From: Peptococcaceae bacterium | GTDB lineage: Bacteria; Bacillota; Peptococcia; DRI-13; PHAD01 | Direction of reading: 5' to 3' | Length of the DNA: 32,710 nucleotides | NCBI GenBank assembly: GCA_024655825.1 | Contig: JANLFJ010000035.1 | Location: forward strand, 1 to 32,710 | Part shown: positions 17,397 through 25,950 of the stretch, in pieces | How positions within the stretch are numbered: the first letter of the stretch is position 1 | Layout: each line of letters opens with the position of its first letter | Position numbers and translations under genes: made by a program | The notes under the pieces: model-generated | Seen by the model: the letters and a program-made list of their open reading frames with translations, nothing else | The model's database searches: none | What the model was told of the DNA's origin: nothing

Positions 17397-18641
17397 TTAT
17401 AAAACTGAGTTGTCTGCATACATCGCTTCTATTTGCGATGCGATCTTCCGCATTTTCTCCTGCAGCGCCGGGGGTTCAAGCAGTTTAGCCCCTGTCTTCC
17501 ACTGCAAAAGCCAACTGATGAATTCAATAATTCCTTTTATTTTAAAGCTGACTACGATTGAACCGTCTTCCCTTTCCTCTTCTATCATTTGGCTGGGATG
17601 ATATTTGATTTTTTTCACCCTGTAGGCAACAGAAGGGGCGAATTGCACTTTGATATGAGTTGCTTCCTTTTCCTCAAATACTCCCCACCTGTCTTTGACA
17701 TATTCTCCAAGTTGGAAATCGGCCGGATAAAGGAATTTCTGATGCTGTCTTGGCGAGATGTATTCAATCTGATCAATGCGAAACGTCCGCAGGTCATTCT
17801 TCTCCAAGCACTTCCCTATCAAATACCAATTATGATGCTTGCATACCAACCCGTACGGTTCGACTAACCTTTTTGATATCTCCTGGTTGTAAGATAGAAA
17901 GTATTCTATATAGATGACATACGACTGATTAAGAGCATGCAATATCTCTAAGAAAGTTTTACTTACTCTTTCTGTATCGATAAGAGCTTCATCCACAATG
18001 TAGACTCTTGATTCCAACTCCTTTAAAGCAATCGCCTGGAGAGAATACCTGTTTCTGGTAAGGGTGCCTATCAAGGCTTCCTTTATTTCTTGAGTCCCCA
18101 AAGTAAGGGCCGTTTCTTTTTGCTGCAACAGGCTCAGGTAAATAAACATAGCCTTCTCGGGGCTTATCGCAGGAAGATAGGTGTTATCTAATTTGTACCT
18201 GCCCTTTTCCCCCATATTTCTATCCGGTCGAACTATTCTAATGTTGAGTTCCTGCTCCAGATCACACAGGTCTCTGTATACCGTCCGTTCGGTAACATCC
18301 AGCTTTTCCGCCAATTCCCCCAGGGTGGCTCCTCCAAAAGGGGTCCTCTGGTTTAAAACGTTGATGAGTTTAGCCAGCCGGGTAGATTTATTCATAACTT
18401 TGCTGACACTCATCTTGTTTTTCCTGTTGTATTCTTTAATGGCTTCGATATTAAGAGCCTGGCCGTTGTGTTTAACCATGCCAACATCTATTGCAGCGGC
18501 TGCCGATTCAAGATAGGTAAAAAGGGTCTTTTCGTTTATGCCCAACAAACTGCAAAGTTGTTCGGTTTCTACCTCGTTGCCTTCTTTAACAGAATCAACA
18601 ATCCCCTGGTAAATACGCATCTCCCGTTTCAGTCTGCTCAA
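17397..18641 (-). CDS. WYL-domain transcriptional regulator
   Basis: This is a roughly 414-residue regulator. After an N-terminal helical segment that could be a second HTH, a DeoR-type winged helix is clear (GATLGELAEKLDVTERTVYR). It is followed by a WYL domain (VEPYGLVCKHHNWYLIGKC and LRTFRIDQIEYI) and a WCX-like C-terminus ending near SQIEAMYA. WYL regulators such as BrxR and CapW repress phage-defence operons and are thought to respond to nucleic-acid or nucleotide ligands. I placed the start at the TTG at 18641, preceded by AGGTGAG; a TTG at 18692 and an ATG at 18620 are alternatives. It is the second gene of the operon, and the TGACA-N6-TGTCA pair before the first gene is its probable target. 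Confidence 0.88.
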   Translation of the reverse strand: MSRLKREMRIYQGIVDSVKEGNEVETEQLCSLLGINEKTLFTYLESAAAAIDVGMVKHNGQALNIEAIKEYNRKNKMSVSKVMNKSTRLAKLINVLNQRTPFGGATLGELAEKLDVTERTVYRDLCDLEQELNIRIVRPDRNMGEKGRYKLDNTYLPAISPEKAMFIYLSLLQQKETALTLGTQEIKEALIGTLTRNRYSLQAIALKELESRVYIVDEALIDTERVSKTFLEILHALNQSYVIYIEYFLSYNQEISKRLVEPYGLVCKHHNWYLIGKCLEKNDLRTFRIDQIEYISPRQHQKFLYPADFQLGEYVKDRWGVFEEKEATHIKVQFAPSVAYRVKKIKYHPSQMIEEEREDGSIVVSFKIKGIIEFISWLLQWKTGAKLLEPPALQEKMRKIASQIEAMYADNSVL

Positions 18642-18801
18642 GTTCTCACCTGCCCCGGAAATGCATTTTTCGTCCTCCTGATGGTGCCGCAAGCGGCATG
18701 GCCGTCATCTCAACATGAAAACTGGAAGACTCCGCTGCCTTTCTTAAGCGGTTCCTTTCAAATCGGTTATATACACGTTGCATAATTAACCGCCTCAACA
18801 C

Positions 18802-20055
18802 TCAACGCTTATTCCTGGACCTGTAGCTGGAAAACTTCATTTCTTTTCTTAATAGAGGGCTAAATTCTCTGCTCTCGCTTACCTTATAATAGTTCGATTC
18901 AAGACTTCTAATTTCCTCCAATATTTCGTTGTCTTGACATTTCAAAAACAAATCGTCTAATTTTTCTTTTTGTGCTTTAAGCATCTGACATGCAGCATCA
19001 AAAAGTCCCTCATCAGCCTTTTTGATGGCTTCTTCCCTGATTTGAGCGGTTCGATATATCTCAATCTCTTTTATTACCTTAAAGTCCACCACCGCATCCT
19101 GTAAATCCCCGTATTTTTCGGTCACAGGCACATTAATGGCCAAATCGAGCTTAACTGATACCAGGTTGTCCTGAACGTCGTCATACCTTAAACTAATCTG
19201 CCCCAGGTCCAATCCTCCGCTATCTCCAGTTTGCACCGTAAGTTCAATAAGGACAGTTTTAATGTCGCCGCTATACATATCGGGGAGTTTAATCCGGATA
19301 TCATGACCAAACTCCGGTTTATAACCAATAATCCCTATGGCTTTCACGCTTTCTGAAGGGGTAATGGTCAGTTCAAGGTTCTGGGCTGCAACGCTTAACA
19401 ATCCTTGCAGTTCCTGGCGGAAGATTTCCGGCAACATGTCAGGACTGGAAATATAATAGAAGTTGCCTCCTCCAGCCTCAGCCATGTCTACCAGTAAGTC
19501 TTCCTGAAAATCCTGGCCAACCCCCAGTGTTGATATGGTTATGCCCTTACCGTTTAACCTTTTGACATGGGAAACCAATTTTTGGGGTTCGGTAATACCG
19601 CGATTGGCTAAACCATCCGTTAATAGCACTACCCGGTTTACCTGATCCCCTAACAAATTTTCTCTCACCAGCCCAGCGCCCTTGAAAAGGCCGCCGCTTA
19701 GATTAGTACAGCCGCCAGATCCAATACTTTGAATTGCTTGTATCATCTGGTCTTTGTTGATGGCCTTTTGAGCCGGTATCAATACATTTACCTCATCGTC
19801 AAATGCAACTACAGACACAGTATCGTGCGTATCCAGATGCTCCAAGGCAAATTTAACAGCCCGCTTGGTGTAGTCAAGCTTCTCTCCTGCCATTGAACCG
19901 GACCTGTCCAGAACAAAGCTTACATTGACCGGCAACCTCCCCTTAATCTGAACTGGCGGTTGCCTCAGTTGTAACATTACGTAAATCTGCTGCAGCGAAT
20001 TAACCCCAAGACACCGATGGCTAAGAGAAAGGTTTAAATCCAACTTTTCAGTCAT
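18802..20055 (-). CDS. VWA-domain protein, first gene of the defence-like operon
   Basis: This is a 417-residue cytoplasmic protein with a von Willebrand factor A domain. The metal-ion-dependent adhesion site is complete: DRSGSM at 50-55, a threonine in GGCTNLSGG, and an aspartate in LLTDGLANRG. After the VWA fold come a beta-rich region and a charged helical C-terminus with many Lys and Glu residues. There is no signal peptide or membrane helix, so an intracellular scaffolding role for partner proteins is more likely than adhesion. The ATG at 20055 follows GGGGGTGG at good spacing. An upstream in-frame extension crosses the promoter elements and is unlikely. The gene leads the operon and lies about 160 nt before the WYL regulator start. 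Confidence 0.85.
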   Translation of the reverse strand: MTEKLDLNLSLSHRCLGVNSLQQIYVMLQLRQPPVQIKGRLPVNVSFVLDRSGSMAGEKLDYTKRAVKFALEHLDTHDTVSVVAFDDEVNVLIPAQKAINKDQMIQAIQSIGSGGCTNLSGGLFKGAGLVRENLLGDQVNRVVLLTDGLANRGITEPQKLVSHVKRLNGKGITISTLGVGQDFQEDLLVDMAEAGGGNFYYISSPDMLPEIFRQELQGLLSVAAQNLELTITPSESVKAIGIIGYKPEFGHDIRIKLPDMYSGDIKTVLIELTVQTGDSGGLDLGQISLRYDDVQDNLVSVKLDLAINVPVTEKYGDLQDAVVDFKVIKEIEIYRTAQIREEAIKKADEGLFDAACQMLKAQKEKLDDLFLKCQDNEILEEIRSLESNYYKVSESREFSPLLRKEMKFSSYRSRNKR

Positions 20056-20102
20056 AAAAAACCACCCCCATATGTGCTTTAGTTCTAGTATGCCGGAGGT
20101 GG

Positions 20103-20120
20103 CTGACAATAGACTGTCAG
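20103..20120. promoter_or_regulatory. Palindromic operator 1, TGACA-N6-TGTCA
   Basis: CTGACA and TGTCAG face each other across ATAGAC. The site lies over the expected transcription start of the minus-strand operon, just downstream of its -10. Together with the second copy it is the likely binding site of the WYL regulator encoded by the second gene. Confidence 0.65.
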
Positions 20121-20124
20121 TATG

Positions 20125-20152
20125 ATTATCGCAAATGACAACACTTTGTCAG
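20125..20152 (-). promoter_or_regulatory. Candidate promoter of the defence-like operon
   Basis: Read on the minus strand, CTGACA (20152-20147) is followed after 16 nt by GATAAT (20130-20125). The first element lies within operator 2 and the start site within operator 1, so a bound repressor would block the promoter on both sides. The match to the vegetative consensus is fair, not perfect. Confidence 0.5.
20136..20151. promoter_or_regulatory. Palindromic operator 2, TGACA-N6-TGTCA
   Basis: TGACA and TGTCA face each other across ACACTT. The half-sites and 6-nt gap are identical to those of operator 1, and the centres are 32 nt apart, about three turns of the helix, so two dimers could bind the same face. 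The site overlaps the candidate -35. Confidence 0.65.
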
Positions 20153-20163
20153 CAACTATAAAC

Positions 20164-20220
20164 AAAAAAGGGATAAGTGGCGTAAGTCCTGTATTTACAA
20201 GACTTTGCCCTTATCCCTTT
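20164..20220 (-). terminator. Intrinsic terminator downstream of glmS
   Basis: Read on the minus strand, an 11-bp stem (AAAGGGATAAG with CTTATCCCTTT), extended by a second imperfect stem inside, is followed by TTTTTT. It lies about 125 nt beyond the glmS stop and also marks the right edge of the accessory region. Read on the plus strand it has no T run. Confidence 0.75.
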
Positions 20221-20243
20221 GCTGTTCTTTATGGACTTGAACC

Positions 20244-20308
20244 TTTATCCTTTTCCCTTTTTTCCTCCCAATCGGAATCCCTTTTTTCGCATGGGGAAAA
20301 GGAATAAA
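20244..20308. repeat. Second imperfect hairpin in the glmS 3' region
   Basis: TTTATCCTTTTCCC pairs with GGGAAAAGGAATAAA apart from a one-base bulge, around a long purine/pyrimidine-skewed loop that repeats the motif AAAAAAGGGA. It may be part of the glmS 3' untranslated region or low-complexity sequence. Confidence 0.4.
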
Positions 20309-20344
20309 TGAGAAATATAACCTCTCCCGGCAACGGTGAACGTT

Positions 20345-22171
20345 TTACTCCACGGTTACGCTCTTGGCCAAATTTCTGGGCTGGTCCACGTTGCAGCCCC
20401 TCACCACCGCCGCATAGTATGCCAACAGCTGGAGCGGGATTATGGCCAGGACAGGGCTGACAATATTTTCAATCTTCGGGATGTAAATAACATTATTGAC
20501 CGTTTTCAGTATCTCGGTGTCCCCCTCATTGGCCAGCCCGATTACGTAAGCGTCGCGCGCAATCACTTCCTTGATGTTGCTCAGGGTCTTTTCGTAAGTT
20601 TTTTCCTGGAGGGCAATGGCGATAACCGGCGTTTCTTCCGTAACCAGGGCCAGGGTGCCGTGCTTGAGTTCTCCGGCCGCGTACGCTTCAGCATGGATGT
20701 AGGAAATCTCCTTTAGCTTGAGGGCCCCTTCCTGGGCGATGTTGTAGTCATAGCCCCGGCCTATGAAAAAGAGGTGCTCGCAGCCTTTGATGCTTTCGGC
20801 CAGCTTGTGCAGGCGTTCTTTTTCGTCCAGGATCTGCCGCGCCTTGCCGGGCAGTTCCAAAAGCCCGTCAAGAATCCGGGTGGCTTTCTCCTCGGGAATT
20901 GTCCCCTTGACCTGGGCCAAGTAAACGCTCAATAAGTACTGGGCAATGAGCATGGTGGTGTAAGCCTTGGTGGAGGCGACGGCGATCTCCGGACCGGCCC
21001 ACAGGTAGATTGTGTAGTCCGCCTCCCGCGAGATGGAGCTTCCCACCACGTTGGTAATGGCTAAAGTGGCGGCCCCCCTGTTCTTGGCTTCCCGGAGCGC
21101 GGCCAGCGTGTCGGCCGTCTCTCCCGACTGGCTGATAAAGACGGCCAGGGTCTGTGAATCCACCAGCGGCTCACGGTAGCGAAACTCGGAGGCGATGTCC
21201 ACTTCCACGGGGACCCGCAGGAAATCTTCGACCAGCGGCTTGCCGATGAGACCGGAGTGGTAGGCCGTGCCGCAGGCCACGATAAAAATCTTCTTCCATT
21301 TTTCCACCTGTTCCCTGGTAAAATTGAGCTCGTTGAACTTAACCCGCCCGTTTTGAATGCGTCCAGTCAGGGTCTTTTTAAAAGCCTCCGGCTGTTCCAT
21401 AATCTCCTTGAGCATGAAATGTTCGTAACCGCCCTTTTCGGCCGCTTCCGCATCCCATTCCACATAAAACACGGGGCGCTCCACCGGGCGGTTGTCTTTA
21501 TCCAGGATAACTGCCTGTTTCTCGGTGAGCAGCACCACTTCCCCGTCTTCCACCAGGTAGACGTTCCTGGTATGGTTAAGAATGGCCGGGATGTCCGAGG
21601 CGATAAAATTCTCGCTTTCTCCCAGCCCCACGATAAGCGGGCTGTCTTTCCTGGCCGCCACCAGCTTGTCGGGCTCCTTAACGGAAATCACCCCGATGGC
21701 GTAAGACCCCTGGACCTTCTCCAGCGTTTTTCGCACAGACTCAACCAGGTCGCCCTGGTAGAACTCTTCCACGAGGTGGGCAATCACTTCCGTGTCCGTT
21801 TCCGAAGCGAAGACATGCCCCCGCTCATTAATCAACCATTCTTTTAATTCCAGGTAATTCTCAATTATCCCGTTGTGCACGACGGCAAAGTCGTTGGAAC
21901 AGCCCTGGTGCGGGTGAGAGTTGACGTCGCTGGGACGCCCGTGTGTTGCCCAGCGGGTATGGCCGATACCCACCTTCCCTTCCGGCATGTGTTCTTCCAG
22001 TTTCTTTTCCAGGTTGCTCAGCTTGCCTGCAGTTTTGATCACCCGGATATCATGGTTTTCAATCACCGCCACACCGGCGGAATCATAGCCCCTGTACTCA
22101 AGTTTCTTTAATCCGGATATTAAAAGAGGAGTTGCCTCCCTCGGTCCAATATAGCCAACAATCCCGCACAT
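20345..22171 (-). CDS. glmS: Glutamine--fructose-6-phosphate aminotransferase (isomerizing)
   Basis: GlmS converts fructose 6-phosphate and glutamine to glucosamine 6-phosphate, the first step to UDP-GlcNAc and peptidoglycan. The 608-residue product begins MCGIVGYIG, where the cysteine becomes the N-terminal nucleophile of the glutaminase domain (residues 2 to about 220, with HTRWATHG). Two SIS sugar-isomerase domains follow (VACGTAYHSG with SQSGETADT, and FFIGRGYDYN). The C-terminus reads DQPRNLAKSVTVE, as is standard. An in-frame extension to 22294 exists, but the Cys must follow the initiator Met, so the start is 22171; a GGGAGG site lies upstream. No glmS ribozyme was recognised in the leader. 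Function is certain; regulation is not. Confidence 0.97.
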   Translation of the reverse strand: MCGIVGYIGPREATPLLISGLKKLEYRGYDSAGVAVIENHDIRVIKTAGKLSNLEKKLEEHMPEGKVGIGHTRWATHGRPSDVNSHPHQGCSNDFAVVHNGIIENYLELKEWLINERGHVFASETDTEVIAHLVEEFYQGDLVESVRKTLEKVQGSYAIGVISVKEPDKLVAARKDSPLIVGLGESENFIASDIPAILNHTRNVYLVEDGEVVLLTEKQAVILDKDNRPVERPVFYVEWDAEAAEKGGYEHFMLKEIMEQPEAFKKTLTGRIQNGRVKFNELNFTREQVEKWKKIFIVACGTAYHSGLIGKPLVEDFLRVPVEVDIASEFRYREPLVDSQTLAVFISQSGETADTLAALREAKNRGAATLAITNVVGSSISREADYTIYLWAGPEIAVASTKAYTTMLIAQYLLSVYLAQVKGTIPEEKATRILDGLLELPGKARQILDEKERLHKLAESIKGCEHLFFIGRGYDYNIAQEGALKLKEISYIHAEAYAAGELKHGTLALVTEETPVIAIALQEKTYEKTLSNIKEVIARDAYVIGLANEGDTEILKTVNNVIYIPKIENIVSPVLAIIPLQLLAYYAAVVRGCNVDQPRNLAKSVTVE

Positions 22172-22392
22172 CTCAGCTCCGTCCTCCCTTTGTTTGACCT
22201 GTGGGGTCCTGGCGTCCGGCCCTCCTGCAGCTTCCGGGCTAATAAGACGCATTAGATGATACGCCGCAGCATGGGCGCCCGCCGGGCTTTTCAATAAATC
22301 CCCTCCGGAATACCTTCATATGCGTCAAAAACCCAGTGTTGCCTGTCCAAAACCCGATTATTCTTTCAACTTCATGACTAAACGATAATATT
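22172..22392 (-). other. 221-nt glmS leader without a recognised ribozyme
   Basis: This gap between the diguanylate cyclase gene and glmS is GC-rich near glmS, with self-complementary stretches such as CCCGGCGGGCGCCC. I could not find the conserved glmS ribozyme pieces (the AGCGCC cleavage-site segment and GACGAGG). No clear promoter or terminator is visible either. Confidence 0.4.
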
Positions 22393-24087
22393 TTACACCA
22401 CATCGCCGTCCTCATCAAGGAAAAGTCGCAGCTGCCTGCTGTCAGCTTCTTCCGCGAATATTTCCACGCGGTTTCGCCCTTTCTGCTTGGCCAGGTACAT
22501 GGCCGCGTCAGCCTTTTTAATAAGATTTTCCAGGACCTCGTTTCCGTAAATCCGGCCCTTGGTCCCAAAATATGCCGCTATGCCCATGCTGACCGTAATT
22601 GTCAATGATTCTTCAGCCAGCTTGACTGGTGTTTGATAAATCTTTTTTCTTAAACGTTCAGCCAGCATCCTGGCCCCGGTCAAATCCGTATCAGGCAAAA
22701 TGATGGTGAACTCTTCTCCTCCCAGCCTGGCAACAATATCGCTGATCCTGACATTGCTTTCCAGGATCCTGGCCAGGTGGATCAGCACAAGGTCGCCAAT
22801 CGCGTGTCCATATGTATCGTTGACTTTTTTAAAGTAATCAATGTCCAGGAAAACAAGCGAACAGACCCTTTCTTTTCGCTGGACAAGTTCAAGCACCTGC
22901 TCGCCGCGTTTGAAAAAATACAGGCGGTTGGGAAGCCTGGTCAGCGGGTCGTACTGTGCTTCGGATTCCAGGTTCTCCATCAGCTGCTGTATTCTCTCCC
23001 CCATGGAACTGAAGGCTTCGCTCAGGAGCGCGAATTCCTCATAAACAAGCGAATCCAGCGAGAACCATGACAAAACATCTGATTTGTAATTTTCGCTGAA
23101 AACACCCACTTTCCTGGTAATTGCCGCCAGCGGGGCAACGATTTTTCCCGCCATTCGCCGGGCCAGGAAATAAGTGGACATGGTCATCGCCGCCAAAAAA
23201 ACCGCCAGGAAAGGCAGCACTTTTTTTAGCCAGCCGCTCACCACTTCCCCTTTTTCAATTTCCACAACCAGCCCCCAGCCGCGCTCCGGCAGCCAGCGGT
23301 ACGCCCCCAGCACCGGGACCTGCCGGTAGTTTAAATACTCCCCTGTGCCGTTTTCTCCGTTTATAACCCTATCGACACCCCTGGATCTGGCACTTAAACT
23401 GTATTTTGTCGTCCCATTCGCCAGCCCGTTGTCGGTAAGCGTTTGAGTGAACCGGGACTCTGTCAGCATCAAACCGCTTTCATTTACCAGGTAAGTTTCC
23501 CCGGTTTGACCGAAATGAAAGGATGAAACAAAGTCGTCTACTCTTGATAAACTCAACGTACCCAGAACAGCCCCCGATACCTCGTTGTCTTCGGAATAAA
23601 CCGGGCTGCAGACAACCACTACGGGTTGGCCGTCTATTCTGCTGGTAAGCACTTCACTGGTGCAGCTTTTTCCCTCCACAGCCGCCTTGAAATAACCGCG
23701 GTCACCCACGTAGAGCAGGATATCTTCGCCTGCAGCACCAGTAACGATAAAGCCGTTCTTACCGGCAAAGTAATAAGAATCAAATTCCGCATCAACTCTT
23801 TGCTTGTATACCGCGAATGTCTCCTTGATTTCTTCCGCATCGCCGCGTCTTAGGGCGGGCAGCACGGAAAGCCTGTCTATTTCCCGCGCCCTCTCCCTGA
23901 ACCAGCCGTTGATCATCATGGACTGCTGTTCACAGCTGTTTTGGAGATTAAGAAAAGCAAATTCCTTTATTGAACTGTACGAAAGGTATAAAAAAATGAC
24001 CAGGCTCAACAAAACGGAAGCATAGCCGATTAACAAAAACCATTTCTGCAATACCTGGAAAAGCTTGGGTTTGCCGCGTGAAGGCAC
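22393..24087 (-). CDS. Membrane-bound diguanylate cyclase (Cache sensor plus GGDEF)
   Basis: This enzyme makes cyclic di-GMP from two GTP in response to an extracellular ligand. Two membrane helices, one near the N-terminus (WFLLIGYASVLLSLVIFLYL) and one before the catalytic part (VLPFLAVFLAAMTMSTYFLA), flank a roughly 260-residue double-Cache-like domain. A HAMP-like linker and short helix follow. The GGDEF domain begins DPLTRLPNR, has the active-site loop GGEEF near residue 456, and keeps an RxxD inhibitory site (RISD) five residues before it, so product inhibition is likely. I chose the GTG at 24087, preceded by AGGGAGG; a TTG at 24135 lacks a ribosome-binding site. The gene seems to have its own promoter. 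Confidence 0.9.
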   Translation of the reverse strand: MPSRGKPKLFQVLQKWFLLIGYASVLLSLVIFLYLSYSSIKEFAFLNLQNSCEQQSMMINGWFRERAREIDRLSVLPALRRGDAEEIKETFAVYKQRVDAEFDSYYFAGKNGFIVTGAAGEDILLYVGDRGYFKAAVEGKSCTSEVLTSRIDGQPVVVVCSPVYSEDNEVSGAVLGTLSLSRVDDFVSSFHFGQTGETYLVNESGLMLTESRFTQTLTDNGLANGTTKYSLSARSRGVDRVINGENGTGEYLNYRQVPVLGAYRWLPERGWGLVVEIEKGEVVSGWLKKVLPFLAVFLAAMTMSTYFLARRMAGKIVAPLAAITRKVGVFSENYKSDVLSWFSLDSLVYEEFALLSEAFSSMGERIQQLMENLESEAQYDPLTRLPNRLYFFKRGEQVLELVQRKERVCSLVFLDIDYFKKVNDTYGHAIGDLVLIHLARILESNVRISDIVARLGGEEFTIILPDTDLTGARMLAERLRKKIYQTPVKLAEESLTITVSMGIAAYFGTKGRIYGNEVLENLIKKADAAMYLAKQKGRNRVEIFAEEADSRQLRLFLDEDGDVV

Positions 24088-24144
24088 TCCTCGAACCTCC
24101 CTGGCGCTTCTCCTGCTCGATTTCAGGATGAGCAAAATTAGTGC

Positions 24145-24202
24145 TTGGAAAAACTATTCCAAATAGTTAATATATTATACTCCATCGGGAAAGTAAAGTA
24201 AA
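24145..24202 (-). promoter_or_regulatory. Promoter of the diguanylate cyclase gene with an inverted repeat
   Basis: Read on the minus strand, TTTACT (24202-24197) is followed after 17 nt by a perfect TATAAT (24179-24174). Downstream, TTGGAA and TTCCAA face each other across 6 nt (24145-24162) and could form an operator or a small leader hairpin. Confidence 0.6.
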
Positions 24203-24207
24203 TTCGC

Positions 24208-24234
24208 AAAAAAGCCCGGCCAATGCCGGGCTTT
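24208..24234 (-). terminator. Terminator of the lactate operon
   Basis: Read on the minus strand, AAAAGCCCGGC and GCCGGGCTTTTTT form a 10-bp GC-rich stem with a 4-nt loop and a T run, 25 nt after the permease stop codon. It also insulates the diguanylate cyclase promoter. Confidence 0.92.
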
Positions 24235-24258
24235 TGGTGCCATCATTTTTCCAACGGT

Positions 24259-25917
24259 TCAGTAAAGGTTGGTTACTCCCATCAGGAACATTACGAAAAA
24301 GGCGGCGGCCAAGCCGTACATGACGCAAGGGAAGAAGTTTCGCCTGATGATGGTTCCTTCCGCTCCTATTGTCCCCACCGTCGCGCAGACGGCCACGACG
24401 TTGTTCACGCAAATCATGTTGCCAATTGCCCCGCCCACCACCTGCAGGGTATTGATTAGGGTGTGGGAAATCCCCAGCTGGCTGGCCACATCGAACTGGA
24501 ATGAAGAAAAAAGGATGTTGGAGACCGTGTTCGAGCCGGAAATAAAAGCCCCCAACACCCCGACAAAGGGCGATACCAGCGGCCAAGCGGTACCAAACAT
24601 TCCGGCGGCGGCTTTGGCCATGGTCACCATCATGCTGTCCAGCTTCAGGGGGTTGAGGTTGGAATTCAGCATCAGATGAGTCATGCCCACCCCGAACAAC
24701 AGGGCGATCGCGGCGCCGGAACACTTCTTGAAGGTAGCCTTCCAAGCCTTGGCAGCCTGCGCCCCCGTCATACCGTGAATGGGAATCATCAGGAGAGAAA
24801 CCAGAATGAACGGGACTGTACCGGGCAAATAAAGGTACTGGAAAGCATATTTGAATTTTTCATATCCAAAAAACGGCGGTAAGGCAATCACCTGTTGAGT
24901 TATCCACCCCTTTATTCCCAGGCTGGGAACCCGGGTGACAACCAACAGCAGGGCAATGAGGACATATGGCAGCCAGGCCATGGACATGGACATCTTTAAG
25001 TTTTCTTCCCTGGCGCCGGCAGTCTCCACAGCGCTCTTCCAGTCAGCTTCCCACTTGCTGGAATCAACAAACTCCCAGGCGGTTTTTGGAGCCAGGAAGC
25101 CGGATTTGGCAGCATACAACACTACCGGCAGGCCGATCAGGGCGCCCACCAGAGAGGGGAACTCAGGACCAAACAGCCAGGCTGTTGCCATATAAGGAAC
25201 AGTGAAGCAAAGGCCGGAAAAAATGGCGAAAGGAGCAGCGGCCAGGCCGTGTTTGACGGACCTGTCCTCACCGAAGAACCTAGTCAGAAAGCAGATGCCC
25301 AAAAGTGGAATAAACGTACCGCAGACAGCGTGGGTGAGGGCGACGTATTGGGTCAGACCCAGTTTGTAGACCTCGGCCGATACCGGCGCAGCGGCAGCAG
25401 TGAGATTGGCGCTAAGTGTGGACATGGCTCCAAAAATCGGTGTCCCGACACAGCCGAAGCTGACCGGCGTACTGTTGAAGATTAGGGCGACCATCGCCGC
25501 AGCGAGGGGAGGAAAGCCCAGCCCGACAAGCAGCGGACCGGCGAGCGCGGCCGGAGTGCCGAAGCCTGCCGCCCCTTCTATAAAGGCGCCGAACATCCAG
25601 CCGATGATGATGGCCTGGATGCGGCGGTCTTTCGTTACGCCCATGAAGCCGTTTTTAATTGTCGCCATGGCGCCGCTCTCGTCCAGGGTATTCATAAGCA
25701 ATATCGCGCCGAAGATAATGACCAGCACGTCAAAGCCTTTCAGGGCGCCAAACAGGGATGCTCCCAAAACCGCCGCGATTTCCATTTTCCAAAAAACCAG
25801 GGCTATAACGGCGGCCAGCAACCAGCCCACGGGCACGGCCTTCTTGGCAGGCCAGTTCATACCTGCCATTAGAACGATAATAACAAGTATGGGCAAAAAG
25901 GCTAAAAAAGCCAGCAT
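24259..25917 (-). CDS. lctP: L-lactate permease, LctP family
   Basis: This is a 552-residue membrane transporter importing lactate, probably with protons. It has about twelve to fourteen hydrophobic helices across its length. The LctP-family core is clear: [22 protein letters not shown] near residue 110 and, near the C-terminus, [19 protein letters not shown]. The ATG at 25917 follows AAGGAGGG. It is the last gene of the lactate operon, 33 nt after the lactate racemase gene and directly before the operon terminator. It corresponds by position to lctF of Acetobacterium woodii. Confidence 0.95.
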   Translation of the reverse strand: MLAFLAFLPILVIIVLMAGMNWPAKKAVPVGWLLAAVIALVFWKMEIAAVLGASLFGALKGFDVLVIIFGAILLMNTLDESGAMATIKNGFMGVTKDRRIQAIIIGWMFGAFIEGAAGFGTPAALAGPLLVGLGFPPLAAAMVALIFNSTPVSFGCVGTPIFGAMSTLSANLTAAAAPVSAEVYKLGLTQYVALTHAVCGTFIPLLGICFLTRFFGEDRSVKHGLAAAPFAIFSGLCFTVPYMATAWLFGPEFPSLVGALIGLPVVLYAAKSGFLAPKTAWEFVDSSKWEADWKSAVETAGAREENLKMSMSMAWLPYVLIALLLVVTRVPSLGIKGWITQQVIALPPFFGYEKFKYAFQYLYLPGTVPFILVSLLMIPIHGMTGAQAAKAWKATFKKCSGAAIALLFGVGMTHLMLNSNLNPLKLDSMMVTMAKAAAGMFGTAWPLVSPFVGVLGAFISGSNTVSNILFSSFQFDVASQLGISHTLINTLQVVGGAIGNMICVNNVVAVCATVGTIGAEGTIIRRNFFPCVMYGLAAAFFVMFLMGVTNLY

Positions 25918-25950
25918 ATAAATCCCTCCTTTTCGTTTTCTTCGTTTTCG

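Larger units (their letters stand above)
4011..20153. other. Accessory (defence-type) island
   Basis: From the XRE promoter to the defence operon promoter, the sequence is visibly richer in A and T than the flanking two-component, glmS, lct and purD genes. It contains only defence or mobile-element-type genes, some of them decayed. I found no integrase, transposase, tRNA or direct-repeat attachment site at the edges, so how it arrived is unknown. Confidence 0.55.

Noticed and set aside
18764-18792. CGGTTA/TAACCG inverted repeat between the VWA and WYL genes
   Set aside because: Arms of 6 nt across a 17-nt spacer are short enough to be chance, and no promoter or T run accompanies them.
22172-22392. 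glmS ribozyme
   Set aside because: The segment TTTGACGCATATGAAGG faintly recalls the ribozyme core GACGAGGATGGAGG, but the cleavage-site segment and pseudoknot partners are not visible.
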